64,000 nt of DNA from Arthrobacter beigongshangensis (GTDB lineage: Bacteria > Bacillota > Bacilli > Bacillales_A > Planococcaceae), in assembly GCF_016820585.1 (NCBI RefSeq), contig NZ_JADHDX010000009.1:1-64000 (forward strand). The letters run 5' to 3'. The notes beneath the pieces were generated by a model that worked only from the letters and a program-made list of their open reading frames with translations, was not told the origin of the DNA and did not search any database. Positions 1-11,460 of the stretch are shown piece by piece. A program made the position numbers and the translations under genes. Positions within the stretch are counted from its first letter, which is position 1. Every line of letters starts with the position of its first letter.

Positions 1-50
1 ACCTTCGCTGTATTTCGTTGACGTTTTGCTGTTCAGTTTTCAAGGTTCAT
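1..50 (-). other. Leader of an rRNA operon (16S lies beyond the left edge)
   Basis: Read on the minus strand, this stretch contains CTTGAAAACTGAACAGC followed by AAAACGTCAACG. As I recall, this is the conserved leader found just upstream of 16S rRNA in Bacillales. A sigma-A-type promoter sits about 45 nt upstream at 93-121. In B. subtilis rrnO also follows gyrA. No mature rRNA sequence is visible. The same motif can occur in 16S-23S spacers, but the nearby promoter favours a leader. Confidence 0.55.
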
Positions 51-92
51 GTTGATATTGTTTGTCACTGCTTTTCCGCAAGCAACTTTTAT

Positions 93-121
93 ATCATACC
101 AAGTTGCAACCCTCATGTCAA
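93..121 (-). promoter_or_regulatory. Candidate rRNA operon promoter
   Basis: On the minus strand a perfect TTGACA (116-121) is followed by 17 nt and then TATGAT (93-98). It points left toward the rRNA leader. No gene starts between it and the window edge. Confidence 0.6.
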
Positions 122-254
122 CAACTAATTTCAATTTCTTTGTCGTTGTTTTCTTTATGTCGGATGCGCAACGTTTATTACTATATCACCCTACCATTTC
201 AAATGCAACACTTATTTCAAAATGTTTTTCAATACCTACAACAGTACTTAAACA

Positions 255-294
255 ATCACCCCGCAAAGCTTTAATAGCTACTCTGCGAGGTGAT
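255..294 (-). terminator. Possible terminator downstream of the HD-GYP gene
   Basis: The arms ATCACCCCGCA (255-265) and TGCGAGGTGAT (284-294) form an 11-bp stem with one wobble pair. The U-tract on the minus strand is poor (UGUUUAAG). It lies between the HD-GYP gene and the rRNA promoter, where a transcription boundary would be expected. Confidence 0.4.
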
Positions 295-324
295 GATTTT
301 TGTCAAATTTAATTTAAACACATC

Positions 325-1431
325 CTAAATCAATACCTTCCCTACAGCAATATGACGATTAGTCGTAAGGTCTAGGATAGTCCCGTCTACACTTTTCTTT
401 ATCATTGGGCGTAATCTTGCATCTCGGTGAACAAATACAACTTCTCCGACATCACCATTTGTCAGTTGAACTTTTGTGCCGATTGATAGATTGCCTACTA
501 AATCGAGTAATGCTTGAACAACCTTAATATCGAACTTCCCAAACTCTTCTTCTTTTATCATCTCAATCACTTTAAATGGAGATTCCTTAGCACGGTGAAT
601 CCGTTCAGATGTCATCGCATGGAAAACGTCCGATACTGCGAGGATCTGTGAAAACACAGACACTTGCCCCATTTTGTCGCCGCGCGGATAACCACTTCCA
701 TCAAGACGCTCATGATGCTGCAAAATAGCCAACTTCATCTCCTGACGTAGCAAAGGCGTCTCCTGAATCATCTGATAGCTATATATTGTATGTTTTTTCA
801 CTTCATTAAATTCAACTTTTGTCAGAAACGCGGCTTTTTCTGTAATGGATGTATCGATTTTGGCCATTCCGCAGTCTGCAAGAACACCCGCGAGACCAAG
901 TTGCAACACCTGTCCTTTTGGAAATCCCATCTGTCCACAAATGGCAGATGCTAATATTCCAACAGCAATGGAATGGTGATACAAATAATCATTTGGTTCC
1001 GAAAGGTCGTTTAAAATGGTTAACATTTTCTTTTGTTCGATAAAAGTCTCTAGCAAAGGGATTGCGATTGAACGAACTTTTGCAACATCAGGACGTTGAC
1101 CTGCCCGCCATCCGATAAACTCTTTTTTATAATTTTGAACCGATTCACTGTACTGTGTTTGTAAGTCTTGGCGTTTCATAGGGATTTGAGTAAGAATATC
1201 ATCTGGATCCACTGGATTTTCATGATCAATTTCAGGAACTTTTTCTCTCTTCACAACAGGGCGTTCATGAATTTTAACTTGTTTCACAGCAAAGATTTGT
1301 AAGATTTCTAAATGATCGGAAGAAACGACTGTGTCTTTTCTAACAATTGGGTAGATGGTGTTTGCGAATATGTCCTCACTTATTACAAGGCCAGGACGTA
1401 AATCATCTATCTTAATATATGTTTCGGCCAT
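325..1431 (-). CDS. HD-GYP-type protein with degenerate HD doublet
   Basis: A 368-residue protein with the HD-GYP phosphohydrolase fold at about residues 120-330. Active relatives hydrolyse cyclic di-GMP. The second metal-binding segment is intact (HHERLDGSGYP, about 239-249). The segment that normally reads HDIGK instead reads ADCGMAK, with Ala185-Asp186 in place of the His-Asp pair. The N-terminal ~60 residues look like a separate small domain and there is no membrane segment. The ATG is preceded by AGGGGAA. It sits between gyrA and the rRNA operon and has its own intergenic space, with a gyrA terminator upstream. The missing histidine suggests a sensor or binding role rather than full catalysis; this is inference. 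Confidence 0.85.
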   Translation of the reverse strand: MAETYIKIDDLRPGLVISEDIFANTIYPIVRKDTVVSSDHLEILQIFAVKQVKIHERPVVKREKVPEIDHENPVDPDDILTQIPMKRQDLQTQYSESVQNYKKEFIGWRAGQRPDVAKVRSIAIPLLETFIEQKKMLTILNDLSEPNDYLYHHSIAVGILASAICGQMGFPKGQVLQLGLAGVLADCGMAKIDTSITEKAAFLTKVEFNEVKKHTIYSYQMIQETPLLRQEMKLAILQHHERLDGSGYPRGDKMGQVSVFSQILAVSDVFHAMTSERIHRAKESPFKVIEMIKEEEFGKFDIKVVQALLDLVGNLSIGTKVQLTNGDVGEVVFVHRDARLRPMIKKSVDGTILDLTTNRHIAVGKVLI

Positions 1432-1493
1432 CCAGGTTCCCCTACTTTCACCTCATAGTACCTTTTATCATACTCTAAAAATTGCAAATAGAC

Positions 1494-1542
1494 GATAAAA
1501 AAAGTTATTGAAATGACTGATGCGGTCATCTCAATAACTTTT
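1494..1542 (-). terminator. gyrA terminator
   Basis: A near-perfect 18-bp stem (1500-1517 with 1525-1542) is followed on the minus strand by a run of seven U residues. It lies directly after the gyrA stop codon and would end the rlbA-recF-gyrB-gyrA transcript. Confidence 0.85.
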
Positions 1543-1549
1543 CTCATGC

Positions 1550-4048
1550 TTAAGACTCGTTATCTGCTTCGCTTTCTTCGACTGGGTTGTCGTTCTGCTC
1601 GGCCTCTTCTTCTATTTCCTCTTCTTTTTCAACTTTGGCAACAGTCGCAACAAGCTCGTCTTCTCCAAGTCGAATGAGACGCACTCCTTGTGTACTTCGC
1701 CCAATAACAGAAATATCTTCAATATCCATACGGATCAAAATACCATGGATTGTAATTAACATCAGATCTTCTGTACCATCTACCGTCTTCATTGCGACAA
1801 GTTTACCATTACGCTCCGTGACGTTTAATGTTTTTAATCCATAACCGCCTCGTGATTGGATACGATATTCATCTTCTGGCGTTCGTTTTCCGAAGCCTTT
1901 TTCTGTTACCACTAGGATTTCATCACCTTCGTGCACGATATCCATGCCGATTGTAATGTCGCCCTCACGTAGACGAATACCGCGGACACCTCCGGCTACC
2001 CGGCCCATAGAACGGATGTCTAGCTCATTGAATTTAATCAACATACCATCCTTTGTTCCAATAGCGATATTGTCATCGCCACCAGTCATTTTGACGCCAA
2101 TTAATTCATCATCGCCACGTAACGTTAGTGCAATCAATCCATTTGATCGGATATTTGCAAACTCCGTAATAGGGGTACGTTTGACAATACCATTGCGAGT
2201 TGCAAAGAATAGGTATTCCTCTTCCTTAAACTCTGCTACTGGGATCATAGCCGTTACTTTCTCATCTTTATCTACACCTAACAAGTTGATGATTGGTAAC
2301 CCTTTAGCAGTCCGGCTAAATTCAGGCACTTGGTAGCCTTTCGTACGGAACACACGGCCTCTACTTGTAAAGAACAGGATAGTGTCATGCGTTGATGTAT
2401 TCAAAAGATGCTCAACGAAGTCATCATCATTCGTTCCCATCCCTTGTATACCGCGACCACCACGACGTTGACTTCGATAAGTATTGGCTGGTAAACGTTT
2501 AATATAACCGTTATGTGTGAGTGTCAACACTGAATTCTCAACTGGAATTAAATCCTCGTCCTCAATCATTTCAGCGCCGCCTAATGTAATTTCCGTTCTA
2601 CGTTTATCCTCAAAACGGGTTTTTACTTCGAGCAGTTCCTCACGTATAATTTCGAGTAATTTCATTTCATCAGAAAGAATCGCACGAAGCTCTGCCATTA
2701 AGAGCTGCAGTGCTTCATATTCACTTTCAATTTTGTCCCGCTCAAGTCCTGTTAAACGCTGGAGACGCATATCAAGAATAGCTTGTGCTTGACGTTCGGA
2801 TAAATCAAATTGTTCCATTAACCCTGATTTCGCTTCATCCGTTGTTTTAGATCCGCGAATTAAGGCGATGATTCTATCAATATTATCGAGTGCGATGCGC
2901 AATCCTTCTAAAATATGTGCGCGATCTTCTGCTTTTTTCAAATCATACTGTGTTCGTCTACGAATCACTACTTTTTGGTGTTCTAAATAATGATATAAAA
3001 TTTCTTTTAATGCCAGTACTTTTGGTTGACCATCGACAAGTGCCAGCATGTTAATACCAAAACTAGATTGTAATGCAGTTTGCTTGTATAAATTATTCAA
3101 TAATACATTGGCATTTGCATCACGGCGTACTTCAATAACGATACGCATACCTGTACGGTCTGATTCATCTGCTAAATACGTAATACCATCGATTTTTTTA
3201 TCTCGTACTAATTCTGCAATTTTTTCAATTAATCGCGCCTTATTTACTTGGAACGGTAGCTCACTGACAATAATCGTTTCTCTACCATTCGACTTCTGTT
3301 CAATTTCAACTTTACCGCGAATAATGACAGAGCCTTTTCCAGTTTCATAAGCCCTTCTAATTCCACTACGACCAAGTATAATCCCACCTGTTGGGAAGTC
3401 AGGACCCGGTATAATTTCCATTAATTCTTCTGTCGTAATAGCCGAATTATCCGCCAATGCTATAACAGCATCAATCGTTTCCCCAAGATGGTGCGGTGGA
3501 ATATTCGTTGCCATTCCGACTGCAATTCCAGTTGTTCCGTTGACAAGCAGGTTTGGGTAGCGGCTCGGTAAAACAACCGGTTCTCTTTCCTGCCCATCGT
3601 AGTTATCTTGATAATCAATTGTATCTTTATTGATATCGCGAAGTAGTTCCATTGCGATACGGGACATACGTGATTCCGTATATCGCATCGCCGCTGCCCC
3701 ATCACCGTCAACTGAACCGAAGTTCCCGTGACCATCGACAAGCATATAGCGATAGTTGAAATCTTGCGCCATCCGTACCATTGTCTCGTAAACAGCACTA
3801 TCACCATGTGGGTGGTACTTACCAATAACGTCCCCGACGATACGTGCGGACTTCTTATGTGGTTTATCGGCGGTATTCCCTAAATCCTGCATTGCATACA
3901 AAATACGGCGGTGGACTGGTTTCAAACCATCCCTTACATCAGGGAGGGCACGTGAAACGATGACACTCATTGCATAGTCAAGGAATGAAGTCTTCATTTC
4001 CTTACTAATGTTGATGCCTTGGACACCACGTTTCGGCATATCTGCCAT
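1550..4048 (-). CDS. gyrA: DNA gyrase subunit A
   Basis: An 832-residue GyrA, full length for Bacillales. It forms the A2B2 gyrase that introduces negative supercoils. The breakage-reunion domain carries the catalytic tyrosine at residue 123 in AAMRYTE. The quinolone-region residues Ser84 and Glu88 are the wild-type, susceptible forms ([10 protein letters not shown]). The C-terminal beta-pinwheel contains the GyrA box QRRGGRG, needed for DNA wrapping. The tail is strongly acidic ([12 protein letters not shown]...). It follows gyrB by 30 nt in the same transcript. Confidence 0.98.
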   Translation of the reverse strand: MADMPKRGVQGINISKEMKTSFLDYAMSVIVSRALPDVRDGLKPVHRRILYAMQDLGNTADKPHKKSARIVGDVIGKYHPHGDSAVYETMVRMAQDFNYRYMLVDGHGNFGSVDGDGAAAMRYTESRMSRIAMELLRDINKDTIDYQDNYDGQEREPVVLPSRYPNLLVNGTTGIAVGMATNIPPHHLGETIDAVIALADNSAITTEELMEIIPGPDFPTGGIILGRSGIRRAYETGKGSVIIRGKVEIEQKSNGRETIIVSELPFQVNKARLIEKIAELVRDKKIDGITYLADESDRTGMRIVIEVRRDANANVLLNNLYKQTALQSSFGINMLALVDGQPKVLALKEILYHYLEHQKVVIRRRTQYDLKKAEDRAHILEGLRIALDNIDRIIALIRGSKTTDEAKSGLMEQFDLSERQAQAILDMRLQRLTGLERDKIESEYEALQLLMAELRAILSDEMKLLEIIREELLEVKTRFEDKRRTEITLGGAEMIEDEDLIPVENSVLTLTHNGYIKRLPANTYRSQRRGGRGIQGMGTNDDDFVEHLLNTSTHDTILFFTSRGRVFRTKGYQVPEFSRTAKGLPIINLLGVDKDEKVTAMIPVAEFKEEEYLFFATRNGIVKRTPITEFANIRSNGLIALTLRGDDELIGVKMTGGDDNIAIGTKDGMLIKFNELDIRSMGRVAGGVRGIRLREGDITIGMDIVHEGDEILVVTEKGFGKRTPEDEYRIQSRGGYGLKTLNVTERNGKLVAMKTVDGTEDLMLITIHGILIRMDIEDISVIGRSTQGVRLIRLGEDELVATVAKVEKEEEIEEEAEQNDNPVEESEADNES

Positions 4049-4078
4049 GTTGTTAGACTCCTTTCAGCTCAACGTTCC

Positions 4079-6040
<1,962 letters not shown>

Positions 6041-6071
6041 CTATCACTTTTCATACTTTGTAAAAAATTGA

Positions 6072-7196
6072 TTACTTTTCTTCTTTTCTAGCTACTGTAC
6101 CTGCCGTTACTTCAAAAATATCTGCCTGGCGAATCGTCTCATGGTCAATCCCCGCAACGTTTGTCGTTGTAACAATCGTTTGAACTTGTCCTTGAATTGT
6201 ATTCAAAAGATGCGATTGCCTATAATCGTCAAGCTCAGACAACACATCATCCAGAAGAAGTACAGGCGTTTCCCCGACTTCTTGCTTGACAAGCTCAATT
6301 TCAGCAAGTTTAAGGGACAGTGCCGTCGTCCGCTGCTGCCCCTGTGAACCATAAGTCTGAATATCATATCCGTTTACAAAAAAGTGAAGATCATCTCGAT
6401 GTGGTCCGACCAATGTCATCCCACGTTCTAACTCGCGACGCCTTACTTCCAGCAACTTCTGACCTAATATAGACTCCATTTGTTCTACAGTCTGTCCCGA
6501 ATCAAACTCTTTTAGTGTTGCATAAGTAATTTCAAGTGATTCAATCCCACGGGAAATTCCATTATGGATAGGTTCTGCCCATCGCTGTAAAAGCTCCATA
6601 AAATAAAAACGTTTACGAATAATTTGTACAGCTACTTGAATATACTGCTCTGTATAAACATCAAACATGACATCTTTCAAATCCAATTTGCCCCGGTTAT
6701 CTTTTAAGATAGCATTTCGTTGCTTCAGAATTTTTTGGAATGTTAAAAGGTCATGCAAATAAGTTGGTGAAATCTGACCAATCTCCATATCTAGAAATCG
6801 TCTACGTACTTGGGGACTTCCTTTGACAAGATTTAAATCCTCTGGTGCAAACATGACTACATTCAATTGCCCAACGTATAGGCTCAAGCGATTTTGTTCA
6901 AGATGATTGACACGCGCCTTTTTACCTTTTTTTGATAAAATCAACTCTAATGGCAGTTTGCCATATTTTCGTTGGATGTCCCCTTCTATTTTACCATATT
7001 CTTGGTCCCAGCGTATTAATTCTCGATCATTAGAGGTTCGATGAGATTTTGCCATAGAAAGTACATAGATTGCTTCCATCACATTTGTCTTGCCTTGTGC
7101 GTTTTCACCAATCAACACATTGATATGTGGAGAAAACGTTAAGTCAAGTGCTTCGTAATTGCGGTAATCGGTTAATGCAAGCCGTTCAATGTACAT
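6072..7196 (-). CDS. recF: DNA replication and repair protein RecF
   Basis: A 374-residue SMC/ABC-like ATPase that loads RecA at gapped DNA together with RecO and RecR. The Walker A motif GENAQGKT is at residues 30-37. The ABC signature SQGQQRT and the Walker B segment [11 protein letters not shown] are in the C-terminal third. It overlaps rlbA by 11 nt and precedes gyrB by about 70 nt, so it belongs to the rlbA-recF-gyrB-gyrA operon. Length and order match the family. Confidence 0.97.
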   Translation of the reverse strand: MYIERLALTDYRNYEALDLTFSPHINVLIGENAQGKTNVMEAIYVLSMAKSHRTSNDRELIRWDQEYGKIEGDIQRKYGKLPLELILSKKGKKARVNHLEQNRLSLYVGQLNVVMFAPEDLNLVKGSPQVRRRFLDMEIGQISPTYLHDLLTFQKILKQRNAILKDNRGKLDLKDVMFDVYTEQYIQVAVQIIRKRFYFMELLQRWAEPIHNGISRGIESLEITYATLKEFDSGQTVEQMESILGQKLLEVRRRELERGMTLVGPHRDDLHFFVNGYDIQTYGSQGQQRTTALSLKLAEIELVKQEVGETPVLLLDDVLSELDDYRQSHLLNTIQGQVQTIVTTTNVAGIDHETIRQADIFEVTAGTVARKEEK

Positions 7197-7425
7197 CCGG
7201 TTGCTCAGTTAAGATGTCATGTATTTTAAATTTGCCAACACCAGGAACATTAATTACGTCTCCATGGCGTAATTTTTTACCTCGGCGTTGCTCTGCTTCA
7301 CCATTGACATAAACAGTATGTTCTTCCAAAAACCATTTAGCCATACCACCAGAACTGATTGCATCTGTCATTTTTAATAATTGACCTAATGTTATGTACT
7401 CTGTATCAATTGTCAGGTTTTCCAT
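7186..7425 (-). CDS. rlbA: S4-domain RNA-binding protein RlbA (YaaA)
   Basis: A 79-residue protein made almost entirely of one S4 RNA-binding fold ([24 protein letters not shown]...[16 protein letters not shown]). In Bacillus this small gene always sits between dnaN and recF; a role in ribosome assembly has been suggested. It is the first gene after the promoter at 7462-7490. The ATG is preceded by GGGATAGGG-type purines. Its stop overlaps the start of recF. Confidence 0.93.
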   Translation of the reverse strand: MENLTIDTEYITLGQLLKMTDAISSGGMAKWFLEEHTVYVNGEAEQRRGKKLRHGDVINVPGVGKFKIHDILTEQPDVH

Positions 7426-7461
7426 CAGACCCTATCCCTTCGCAAATTAGTCTATCCCTCT

Positions 7462-7490
7462 ATTTTAGCTGATTTTCGATTGTATATCAA
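7462..7490 (-). promoter_or_regulatory. Promoter of rlbA-recF-gyrB-gyrA
   Basis: On the minus strand TTGATA (7485-7490), a 17-nt spacer and TAAAAT (7462-7467) form a good sigma-A promoter 37 nt upstream of the rlbA start. It lies after the dnaN terminator, implying separate transcription from dnaA-dnaN. Confidence 0.65.
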
Positions 7491-7550
7491 TTACAGCCGA
7501 GATGTTATTGCGTCCAGTTTTCGAATTAGACGTAAACCTGTAATGAAAAA

Positions 7551-7585
7551 GATAAAAAAGGATAGTCAAATATTTGACTATCCTT
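7551..7585 (-). terminator. dnaN terminator
   Basis: A perfect 28-nt palindrome, AAGGATAGTCAAAT and its complement (7558-7585), is followed on the minus strand by six U residues. It lies 6 nt after the dnaN stop. Confidence 0.85.
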
Positions 7586-7591
7586 CAATAT

Positions 7592-8728
7592 TTAATATGT
7601 CCGAACGGGAAGAATTAACTGCAAAATCGATTCATCATCCACCGATTTTAAGATGAAAGGTCGCATAGCTCCTGTAAATTGAATGGCCACATCTTGACCA
7701 TCAATTGCCTTCAATGCATCCATCATATATTTAGCACTAAAAGAAATTTTTAGTGCTTCTCCAGTAATATTAATTACCTCTACTAGTTCTTCAACCTTTC
7801 CAACTTCAGGTGAGTTGGATGAGATTTCAATAACTTTTCCTTCATCTGCTGAAAATCGGACAATATTATTTCGTTCCTCACGTGCTAAAAGGGAGGCTCT
7901 GTCAATCGCTTGAAGCAGAAGACGTCCGTTTATTGTTACTGTCGTTTTATATTCAGAAGGGATTAGTCGAGAAGTATCTGGATAATTCCCTTCCAGTAAG
8001 CGTGAATAAAATAAAACATTACGTGTTTTAAATAATACTTGTTGATCTGCAATAACAATATCCACAAGTTCGCCAGTATCAGGCAAAATTTTATTTAATT
8101 CCTGCAAGCTTTTTCCTGGTATGACGACACTAAAAGGAACTTCTGGCATTTCTTCAGGTACAGTTAGCCTTCTTGCCAATCTGTGGCTATCTGTGGCAAC
8201 GCAAGACAATCCCCCGTCTTTTGCTTCCCAAAGAACGCCTGTTAATATCGGTCTTGTTTCTTGTTGTGATACCGCAAAGACAGTTTCACGGATGATAGAT
8301 TTCATCAAATCTGCTGGTAATGAAAATAGATATTCATCTTTTACTTCAGGCAATACTGGATATTCATCTGCATCTGATCCAATGAGATGAAATTCTGTTT
8401 TACCAGATTGAATATGTGTTTGAAGTCCATTAACAGCTTCAATAGTGACATCATTTGTTGGTAGTTTACGTACAATTTCGCTGAAAACTTTTGCTTGTAA
8501 TACAATACTTCCTTTTTCGATGACGCGAATGATTTGTTCACCATTTTCTTCAGCAGCAATGAATGTACAAATTGTAATATCAGAATCACTACCTGTCATT
8601 GTAATTCCTTTATCATCCACATCGATTTTTACACCTGTCAAAATAGGATTGGTTACTTTGTGACTGATCGCTTTCATCACATCACTTAAACCATCAATCA
8701 GTCGATCTCTCATGATTTCAAATTTCAT
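7592..8728 (-). CDS. dnaN: DNA polymerase III sliding clamp (beta)
   Basis: A 378-residue beta clamp, the usual length, which dimerises into the ring that tethers PolC and DnaE and recruits MutS and ligase. Three clamp domains of about 125 residues can be traced (ends LPVRTY). The ATG is preceded by GAGGG (minus strand) at normal spacing. It is the second gene of the dnaA-dnaN pair, with 165 nt between them that hold the unwinding half of oriC. A strong terminator follows. Confidence 0.98.
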   Translation of the reverse strand: MKFEIMRDRLIDGLSDVMKAISHKVTNPILTGVKIDVDDKGITMTGSDSDITICTFIAAEENGEQIIRVIEKGSIVLQAKVFSEIVRKLPTNDVTIEAVNGLQTHIQSGKTEFHLIGSDADEYPVLPEVKDEYLFSLPADLMKSIIRETVFAVSQQETRPILTGVLWEAKDGGLSCVATDSHRLARRLTVPEEMPEVPFSVVIPGKSLQELNKILPDTGELVDIVIADQQVLFKTRNVLFYSRLLEGNYPDTSRLIPSEYKTTVTINGRLLLQAIDRASLLAREERNNIVRFSADEGKVIEISSNSPEVGKVEELVEVINITGEALKISFSAKYMMDALKAIDGQDVAIQFTGAMRPFILKSVDDESILQLILPVRTY

Positions 8729-8736
8729 TCTATACC

Positions 8737-8891
8737 CTCGCTTATATAATATTAATGTTTAATAAATTAGTAGTAATAGTAGTAGGGGCTGTGGAAATGT
8801 GTATAAGTCCAATATTCTTCGTCCTATAAAGGTTTTCCACATGTGTATAAACTGTTCATGACTATGCACACCTTATTCTACGTTATACACA
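8737..8891. other. oriC, dnaA-dnaN half: DnaA boxes, DnaA-trio and AT-rich unwinding region
   Basis: DnaA boxes of type TTATNCACA lie at 8798-8806 (minus), 8842-8850 (minus) and 8883-8891 (plus). Weaker boxes TTTTCCACA (8833-8841) and ATTTCCACA (8790-8798, minus) are also present. Reading the minus strand from the last of these, there is a GC patch AGCCCC, then repeated TAC/TAT triplets (8767-8786), then AT-rich DNA (8737-8770). This order matches the basal unwinding system described for B. subtilis oriC: two boxes, a GC-rich cluster, DnaA-trio repeats and the duplex-unwinding element. Confidence 0.8.
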
Positions 8892-8893
8892 GG

Positions 8894-10243
8894 TCATCCT
8901 CTTCCAAGTACATTGCGTATATCTTGTACATCCTGTTGAAGAGCTTGATCGTCTTTCAACATTTTCGATATTTTTTCATGGGCATGAATCACAGTTGAGT
9001 GATCTCGTCCACCAAATTCAGATCCGATTTTAGGCAAAGAGGAGTCCGTCAATTCTCTAGACAAATACATAGCGACTTGTCGTGGGAATGCAATGGATCT
9101 TGTTCTTTTCTTAGCGGTGAAATCCTCGAGACGAATATTGAAGTGTTCTCCAACTGCTTTCTGGATGTCTAAGATGGTCACAGTACGAGGCCTTGAATTA
9201 GGTATGATATCTTTTAATGCTTCGGCAGCTAATTCTGTAGTAATATCCGTATTCACTAAAGATGAAAAGGCAACAACACGTATTAGTGCTCCTTCGAGTT
9301 CACGTATATTGGAATCGATTTGGTTTGCAATGTATAGCATGACTTCATTCGGGATATCAATGAGTCCATCTGCCTTGGCCTTTTTACGCAAGATCGCTAT
9401 CCGCGTTTCAAGATCCGGGGGAGCTATATCTGTAATAAGACCCCATTCAAAGCGTGATCTAAGCCGATCTTCCAATGTTGGAATTTCTTTCGGTGGTCGA
9501 TCACTTGAAATAACAATTTGTTTTGACTCTTCATGTAACGTATTGAATGTGTGGAAGAATTCTTCCTGGGTTTGTTCTTTTCCTGCAAGGAACTGAATAT
9601 CATCTATTAAAAGTACGTCTACATTCCGATAACGATTGCGGAATTCGACAGCTTTGTTATCCCGGATTGAGTTGATGAATTCATTTGTAAATTTTTCAGA
9701 TGAAAGATAAACAACCTTAGCTGCCGGGTTTTGTTCGAGGACATAATGTCCAATAGCATGCATTAAGTGAGTTTTGCCAAGTCCGACGCCACCGTAGATG
9801 AACAATGGGTTGTAGGCTTTTGCGGGCGCTTCAGCTACTGCTAGTGATGCGGCATGAGCAAAGCGGTTACCTGAACCAATAACGAATGTATCGAATGTGT
9901 ATTTAGGATTGAGCATACCAGGTGCCGTTACTGCTGGAACTGTTTCAATCGGTTTCACAGTTGGTTTAGGGACCATAAAATCATTTTCTACCATATCTTC
10001 TGGAACGACAAACTGAATGATACGATCTTCACCAGTCAGTTCAGATAAGATGCCGGTAATTAGATGTACATAATGAGTTTCAAGCCATTCTTTTGCAAAA
10101 GAATTTGGTACGGCTATAGTGACGTTTTCTTCGCCATACGACATGAGTTTTGTCGATTTGAGCCAGGTTTCAAAACTGGGCCTTGAAATTTTCTGCTCAA
10201 CTTTCGACAATACTTCGCTCCATAATTCTTCTAAATGTTCCAA
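8894..10243 (-). CDS. dnaA: Chromosomal replication initiator DnaA
   Basis: A 449-residue AAA+ initiator. Domain I (DnaB/SirA contact) spans about 1-85, a proline-rich linker about 90-110, and the AAA+ domain has Walker A GGVGLGKT at 151-158 and Walker [10 protein letters not shown]. The C-terminal box-binding domain has the signature [15 protein letters not shown]. The start is TTG at 10243 behind AAAGGAGG. It is flanked on both sides by DnaA boxes. A -10-like TATAAT (10287-10292, minus) overlaps the box at 10288-10296, which suggests autorepression. Confidence 0.98.
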   Translation of the reverse strand: MEHLEELWSEVLSKVEQKISRPSFETWLKSTKLMSYGEENVTIAVPNSFAKEWLETHYVHLITGILSELTGEDRIIQFVVPEDMVENDFMVPKPTVKPIETVPAVTAPGMLNPKYTFDTFVIGSGNRFAHAASLAVAEAPAKAYNPLFIYGGVGLGKTHLMHAIGHYVLEQNPAAKVVYLSSEKFTNEFINSIRDNKAVEFRNRYRNVDVLLIDDIQFLAGKEQTQEEFFHTFNTLHEESKQIVISSDRPPKEIPTLEDRLRSRFEWGLITDIAPPDLETRIAILRKKAKADGLIDIPNEVMLYIANQIDSNIRELEGALIRVVAFSSLVNTDITTELAAEALKDIIPNSRPRTVTILDIQKAVGEHFNIRLEDFTAKKRTRSIAFPRQVAMYLSRELTDSSLPKIGSEFGGRDHSTVIHAHEKISKMLKDDQALQQDVQDIRNVLGRG

Positions 10244-10287
10244 TCTCTTGCCTCCTTTACAAAGAAAATAAACACTGAAGATATGTA

Positions 10288-10603
10288 TTATACACAGTTT
10301 TCACGGTTGTGGATAACAATTATACAAAAATGTTGAAAAAATTATCCACAACCTATCAACAATTGTGGATAACGGAAATATTATAAAATTATGTGCACAA
10401 CAAAATCCATCTCATTGTAACAGGAAATGAGATGGATTACAAGGTTCTTTCTGACTTATCCACAATACTAGCAAACGTGGAGGAAACCTTTATCCACAGG
10501 CTTTAATATGTGAAAAACATGTCGATAAGCGATGTGGATAAAAAAATATAAAAAAATAGTATACACATTATCGTCGCCAATTATTTGAAGAAGATGTGGA
10601 TAA
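10288..10603. other. oriC, dnaA-upstream half: DnaA-box cluster
   Basis: Eight exact TTATNCACA boxes: plus strand at 10288-10296, 10342-10350, 10456-10464 and 10490-10498; minus strand at 10308-10316, 10364-10372, 10533-10541 and 10595-10603. One-mismatch copies also occur, for example 10559-10567. Together with the dnaA-dnaN region this forms a bipartite Bacillus-type origin. The rest of the 10244-10745 gap holds a 13-bp hairpin and the rpmH promoter. Confidence 0.85.
10404..10438. repeat. Perfect 13-bp hairpin inside the dnaA-upstream origin region
   Basis: The arms AATCCATCTCATT (10404-10416) and AATGAGATGGATT (10426-10438) pair perfectly around a 9-nt loop. There is no good U-tract on either strand, so it is a weak candidate for a terminator. 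It lies between DnaA boxes and about 160 nt upstream of the dnaA start. Confidence 0.7.
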
Positions 10604-10662
10604 CCTATTATATAAATGTAGCGCTAAATTTAGATATGAATGCAGTGTCTGATAAAAAAAGG

Positions 10663-10692
10663 TTGACTTTTACCGTGAAATACGGATATAAT
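10663..10692 (+). promoter_or_regulatory. rpmH promoter
   Basis: TTGACT (10663-10668), an 18-nt spacer and a perfect TATAAT (10687-10692), about 54 nt before the rpmH start codon. A strong AGGAGGTG ribosome binding site follows. Confidence 0.75.
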
Positions 10693-10745
10693 GTTCAAGA
10701 CTGTCACGTAGTAAACAGACAATCACGCAGGAGGTGTCTTAAAAA

Positions 10746-10880
10746 ATGAAACGTACATTCCAACCAAATAAACGTAAACGTAGTAAAGTTCACGGCTTCC
10801 GTGAGAGAATGAGCACGAAAAGCGGACGTAGAATCCTTGCAGCCCGTCGACGCAAAGGAAGAAAAGTACTTTCAGCATAA
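10746..10880 (+). CDS. rpmH: 50S ribosomal protein L34
   Basis: A 44-codon gene, the standard length for L34. It encodes a very basic peptide beginning [19 protein letters not shown] and ending [10 protein letters not shown]. The ATG follows AGGAGGTG with good spacing. The rpmH-rnpA-yidC order is universal in Bacillales. A hairpin with a U-run follows at once. Confidence 0.97.
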   Translation: MKRTFQPNKRKRSKVHGFRERMSTKSGRRILAARRRKGRKVLSA

Positions 10881-10907
10881 GGCCACTGCCTCAGTGGTCT
10901 TTTTTTC
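10881..10907 (+). terminator. Terminator or attenuator after rpmH
   Basis: GGCCACTG (10881-10888) pairs with CAGTGGTC (10892-10899) through one wobble, followed by seven U residues. It lies immediately after the rpmH stop and would limit read-through into rnpA. Confidence 0.75.
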
Positions 10908-10990
10908 TATTGAAAATCAATTACCCTACTTATCAAAGTAGGGACTTTAGCTGAAGCAGTTAAATTTAAGTGGCGAAGCAGGTGCACTTT

Positions 10991-11335
10991 GTGAATAAAC
11001 GTCAACGAATAAAGAAGAATGAAGAATTTCAACAAGTATTTAAAAAAGGGAAATCTGTCGCCAATCGACAATTCGTTGTGTATTCCTATAAGAAGGAAGA
11101 GCAGCAACAATTCCGGATTGGTCTTTCCGTTAGTAAAAAAGTTGGAAACGCAGTGACACGAAACCGTATTAAACGATATATCAGGCAGTCTTTCTTGGAA
11201 ATGAAGGACGAGCTACGAAACGATATGGACTATGTTATCATCGCCAGACATCAGGCGGCCACACTCGATTTTCATGAAACAAAAAAGAGCCTACAGCATG
11301 TTTTTCGGATAGCACGTGTGCTAAGGAAGAAGTAG
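10991..11335 (+). CDS. rnpA: Ribonuclease P protein component
   Basis: The small basic protein that binds RNase P RNA and helps mature tRNA 5' ends. The RNR signature is visible ([16 protein letters not shown]). I chose the GTG at 10991 (114 residues, [13 protein letters not shown]). It has AGGTG six nt upstream and aligns with the B. subtilis N terminus. An in-frame GTG at 10970 has no ribosome binding site. It lies between rpmH and yidC, as in all relatives. Confidence 0.95.
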   Translation: MNKRQRIKKNEEFQQVFKKGKSVANRQFVVYSYKKEEQQQFRIGLSVSKKVGNAVTRNRIKRYIRQSFLEMKDELRNDMDYVIIARHQAATLDFHETKKSLQHVFRIARVLRKK

Positions 11336-11460
11336 AAGGATATAACTGAACATGATAAACTGAAATTATTGGCTGTAATTGCAATGGCTTGGCTAACAAG
11401 ACAGCTAGAATTCGATTAGTCTTCTATATAAAAGAAAAGATATGATTTGGGGGAACCAAT

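Noticed and set aside
1944-2336. Open plus-strand frame of 130 codons opposite gyrA
   Set aside because: It lies wholly within gyrA on the other strand; serine/proline-rich low-complexity composition typical of a shadow; no ribosome binding site.
9093-9596. 167-codon plus-strand frame opposite dnaA
   Set aside because: Antisense shadow of dnaA with no start signal or homology that I recognise.
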